The notes beneath the pieces are model-generated. The model was not told the DNA's origin, made no database searches, and saw only the letters and a program-made list of their open reading frames with translations. Positions 61,271 to 64,000 of a stretch of DNA of 64,000 nucleotides are shown here, piece by piece. The position numbers were made by a program, and so were the translations under genes. Source of the DNA: Cellvibrionaceae bacterium 1162T.S.0a.05 (lineage in GTDB: Bacteria > Pseudomonadota > Gammaproteobacteria > Pseudomonadales > Cellvibrionaceae); contig LANB01000001.1 of assembly GCA_000964245.1 (NCBI GenBank), positions 3,165,501 through 3,229,500 on the forward strand. The letters are read 5' to 3'. The stretch's first letter is position 1, and every line of letters begins with the position of its first letter.

Positions 61271-62380
61271 TTATTTGATTAAGCCAAAACCGTTCAGGAT
61301 GTCGATAATTTCCTGCTTTGGATTTTCGGACAAGTGAACGGCTTTGCCGGTAATTTTTTCGGCAATGCCGGTGTAAGTCTTCGAAACTTCCATCATGATT
61401 TTTTCTGGCAGGGCGTTGTCTCTTGCCAATGCCTTGCGCTCTTCCATGCGATCTTTGTTTAAGAGAATATCGGGTTCCGGAAAATGGTTGAGCAAGTGTT
61501 GACGGAAACCTTCTTTGGAGTTTTCGATAACTTTCCCTTCACGGTAAGCCGGGCCGTCCCAAATGCGCGAAGAATCCGGTGTACCCACTTCATCCATATA
61601 AATCAGTTTTTCGTTGCCGTTTTCATCATTGACATAACCAAATTCAAATTTGGTGTCGACGAAAATCTGGTCCAGTTTTTCGAGGGCGGTGCTAATGACG
61701 TTAAAGCCTTCGTTCAATAATTTCTCGTAGAGATCGATATCCGAAGGCTTGCTGAAATTGAAGGCTTCATAATTGTTATCGATGTCACTGCGTGTAATAT
61801 TCACGTCGTCTGCTTCAGGCACACCGGGGATGCCTTTGAGAATACCCTTTGTAGAGGGGGTAATCAGAATGTCTTGCAGGGCTTGATCCTTACCGAGGCC
61901 CTCGGGCAATTTAATGCCGCAAAAGTCGCGCTCGCCTTTTGCGTAAGCGCGCCACATTGAGCCGGTGATGTACTTACGGGCGATCGCTTCGATCATTACC
62001 GGGCGGGCTTTCTGGACAATCCACACAAAGGGGTGGGGGATTTCGAGGATATGGCTGTCGGCCAGGCCTTGCTCGCGAAACAACTCAAACCAGTAGTTGG
62101 AAATAGCATTGAGTGCGGCACCTTTACCGGGTACGCCTTGCATGCCACCCTCGCCATGCCAAATGCAATCGAAAGCTGAAATACGGTCACTGATGACCAT
62201 TATGGCAAGCGGTGCATCGGCAGGTATCTTGTAGTTTCTTTCCTTGATCAAGCGTGCACTGTCGGTAGGGCTTAACCAATAAACGGAGCGGACTTTTCCG
62301 CTATGTACGGGTTGGTCGCTGCGAATCGGGAGGTCGTTATTAACGGCCAATACCTTGTCGGCCAAGGGTGAAGTACTCAT
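61271..62380 (-). CDS. purC: Phosphoribosylaminoimidazolesuccinocarboxamide synthase
   Basis: Purine biosynthesis enzyme joining CAIR and aspartate with ATP. The ATG at 62380 gives 369 residues, the long form found in many gammaproteobacteria (E. coli has 237). Family blocks are [56 protein letters not shown] and [30 protein letters not shown]. The next gene on this strand is 110 bp upstream. Confidence 0.95.
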   Translation of the reverse strand: MSTSPLADKVLAVNNDLPIRSDQPVHSGKVRSVYWLSPTDSARLIKERNYKIPADAPLAIMVISDRISAFDCIWHGEGGMQGVPGKGAALNAISNYWFELFREQGLADSHILEIPHPFVWIVQKARPVMIEAIARKYITGSMWRAYAKGERDFCGIKLPEGLGKDQALQDILITPSTKGILKGIPGVPEADDVNITRSDIDNNYEAFNFSKPSDIDLYEKLLNEGFNVISTALEKLDQIFVDTKFEFGYVNDENGNEKLIYMDEVGTPDSSRIWDGPAYREGKVIENSKEGFRQHLLNHFPEPDILLNKDRMEERKALARDNALPEKIMMEVSKTYTGIAEKITGKAVHLSENPKQEIIDILNGFGLIK

Positions 62381-62490
62381 AGTCACTCATCCAGTTAATC
62401 AGGAAAAGCGCGGAATTTTACCAGAATGGCGCGGTGGCGCTAGAGTTTTCGGTCGGCCACCGCTGGCAAAGGGGTAGAAGAGGGTGGCTA

Positions 62491-63882
62491 TCAGGATTGC
62501 GGGGCCTGGCCGTGCAAGCGCTCCAGGGCGCCGCCCATGTTGTGCACAAAGGGACCGAAATGTTCGCGTTGTGGGTGCGTCTTAAAGCGTTTGTCTGCCA
62601 GGAACTCTGCGAAATTGGCTAATTCTGCCATCTGCAACTGGAAACGCTCACTGCGCTGCCGAAGTTTCTCCAGCAGCTCGACAAAATCACCGAACTCCGC
62701 CAGGCGATTACCGGGGTGCTGTTGTTCGCGGCCGGCGATACGGAAGTTCTCCTTGTCCTGGCGGGCGACCTCACCATAGCTGTTTTCCAGTTTGCTGTAC
62801 TGGGTTTGCTCCAGGTTGAGTGCAAAGCGGGCAATTTCATCGTTGTCATAGCCAATATTCAAGGCTTGTTCGTAAGCACCTTGAATATCGCCAGCGAAGA
62901 AGGTGTCGGCAATATCGTTCAATTGACCGAGCAAATCGGTAATGGCCGAAAGTTCATCGGCATCGAGTTCACCGCGGACGCTGAAATGAAAATTTTCAAG
63001 ACCCGCAACACTGAAGCTTTCACTGGAGGCATTGGCACCGGATGCCTGTTCATAACGCGATGCGGCGCCAGCAAAGGCTTCAATTTTTACAAAATCACCG
63101 TCCTGGGTACGCAAACGGAAACTGTAGCTGCGAGTTTCCGCTTCTTCTGCCTGGAAATAATTATCGGGATTGGTAAGCAGATTTTGAATCAGCGAGGCAT
63201 CGCGACTTTGCGTTTTCTCCGCAACAAAGCTCGACAAACTCTTTTGCGGTGCGTTGTTCAATTGCACCGGAGCCTCAACCTGCTCGACTATATTCGTGGG
63301 ACTTTCTGCGACAGGCGCTTTTGCTACCGGTGATTCAAGGCCAAATTTTTCAGCAAGTTCGGCAAAACCCTTTTGCATCTTTTTATACAGTTGCTGGACG
63401 GCGTCTTTAACGTCACCGTCGAACACACCCATTGATTCCAATAGTGAAACGCCGTCGTTATAGCCCTGACTAAATCCTTCAAAGGCTTCATCAAGTCGCG
63501 CTTGCAAGGCGTCGCTGTCGGCGCCTGCTTCCAGGTCGCTCTGCAATTTTTGCTCTACAAAAGCGAGCAAGTTAGCCTTATGGGTCTTCTCCGCTGTTGT
63601 GTCGCTGATTTCCTCAGTTGCTGGCTTATTTTTTGATTGAAATTCTTCAATAGCGGGGCGTTTTGGCGCCTCGTAAACGCTTGGGCTTTGATTATTGCCT
63701 GGAGTGTATACAGTTTGACTATACTGATAGGCACTGTGGACTGAAACCCGCAGGGTGGAAGGGCCGTTGTCATCCTGACGTGTGATCTCGGTTGTCCTGG
63801 CACTGTAGTAACTTTCGCTGTAACGATAGCTATCGTATAGGGCGGGACCAGAAGAATTTGGATTAAATGCCGGACTGGTCAT
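62491..63882 (-). CDS. DUF5610 domain-containing protein
   Basis: A 463-residue cytoplasmic or secreted hydrophilic protein; the ATG at 63882 follows GGAGTG, in preference to an in-frame GTG at 63891. A DUF5610-like helical region spans about 110-190 (EEFQSKNKPATEE, LLAFVEQKLQSDLEAG, RLDEAFEGFSQGYNDGVSLLESMG). A second half (about 240-330) contains beta strands (SYSFRLRTQDGDFVKIEAF). The first 100 residues are Ser/Tyr/Gln-rich. DUF5610 proteins are common in marine gammaproteobacteria; no role is known. Confidence 0.72.
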   Translation of the reverse strand: MTSPAFNPNSSGPALYDSYRYSESYYSARTTEITRQDDNGPSTLRVSVHSAYQYSQTVYTPGNNQSPSVYEAPKRPAIEEFQSKNKPATEEISDTTAEKTHKANLLAFVEQKLQSDLEAGADSDALQARLDEAFEGFSQGYNDGVSLLESMGVFDGDVKDAVQQLYKKMQKGFAELAEKFGLESPVAKAPVAESPTNIVEQVEAPVQLNNAPQKSLSSFVAEKTQSRDASLIQNLLTNPDNYFQAEEAETRSYSFRLRTQDGDFVKIEAFAGAASRYEQASGANASSESFSVAGLENFHFSVRGELDADELSAITDLLGQLNDIADTFFAGDIQGAYEQALNIGYDNDEIARFALNLEQTQYSKLENSYGEVARQDKENFRIAGREQQHPGNRLAEFGDFVELLEKLRQRSERFQLQMAELANFAEFLADKRFKTHPQREHFGPFVHNMGGALERLHGQAPQS

Positions 63883-64000
63883 AGGTGTCACTCCACAGAA
63901 TGAGTTGGTTTCAGCCTATGTTTCGGCAGGAATAACGCATACTTCAATACTTTTTGGTTCTTAAAAGACGAAGTGAACATGTGCGATTCTTCGCATTTCG

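Noticed and set aside
1-64000. CRISPR array
   Set aside because: No regularly spaced repeat series; the tandem repeats found are short, adjacent or derived from tRNA.

Overview
The window is about 64 kb of a gammaproteobacterial chromosome. Gene content (Pseudomonas-type flagellar order with an HptB/HsbR/HsbA module, FimV-type protein, long-form PurC, many lipoproteins and secreted carbohydrate-active proteins) suggests a polysaccharide-degrading marine or soil bacterium of the Cellvibrionaceae kind. This placement is inferred from gene content only, not from a phylogeny.

Layout. (1) 1-10.5 kb: flagellar and chemotaxis block on the plus strand: 3' part of cheB, the partner-switching genes hsbA-hsbR-hptB, then fliK-fliL-fliM-fliN-fliO-fliP-fliQ-fliR-flhB. 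The block stops abruptly after flhB at a 177-bp MITE-like element and an HDOD gene; flhA does not follow. (2) 10.7-15.6 kb: housekeeping and unknown genes, including a secreted fibronectin-type protein whose predicted mature N-terminus is a histidine. (3) 15.6-27.2 kb: nitrogen-acquisition region: a LuxR-type response regulator and a giant NCS1-permease/hybrid histidine kinase, divergent from urtABCDE-fmdA-fmdB (urea/short amide ABC transporter, formamidase). (4) 27.2-48.0 kb: mixed core genes (transporters, GDT1-type transporter with a structured leader, TolB-like lipoprotein, TerB, transaldolase, dusA, CDF transporter, heparanase-like GH79 enzyme, ABC-F, short FimV-like protein, sialate O-acetylesterase, fetB, nitroreductase, gltX, cupin). 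(5) 48.0-54.9 kb: accessory island at a tRNA-Ala(GGC) locus. It starts with three tandem tRNA units, of which only the last is a complete tRNA, and holds a TPR gene, a PM2-like (corticovirus) major capsid protein gene with a 30-codon membrane ORF, and an AT-rich nuclease-helicase pair resembling the Hachiman anti-phage system (HamA/HamB). (6) 54.9-61.1 kb: a CotH-kinase lipoprotein divergent from a VTC-domain protein, DUF4956 membrane protein, a Porin_O_P family porin and an unknown membrane protein. (7) 61.2-64 kb: purC and a DUF5610 protein.

The most notable points are the Hachiman-like pair beside an orphan PM2-like capsid gene at a rearranged tRNA-Ala array; the chimeric tRNA-like repeats whose 3' tails are complementary to their own anticodon arms with one compensatory change; the permease-kinase fusion with a cysteine-rich linker controlling (by position) a urea/formamide system whose first gene has a pseudoknot-like leader; and the VTC/DUF4956/CotH/porin cluster. 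All calls come from reading the sequence; no database search was run.
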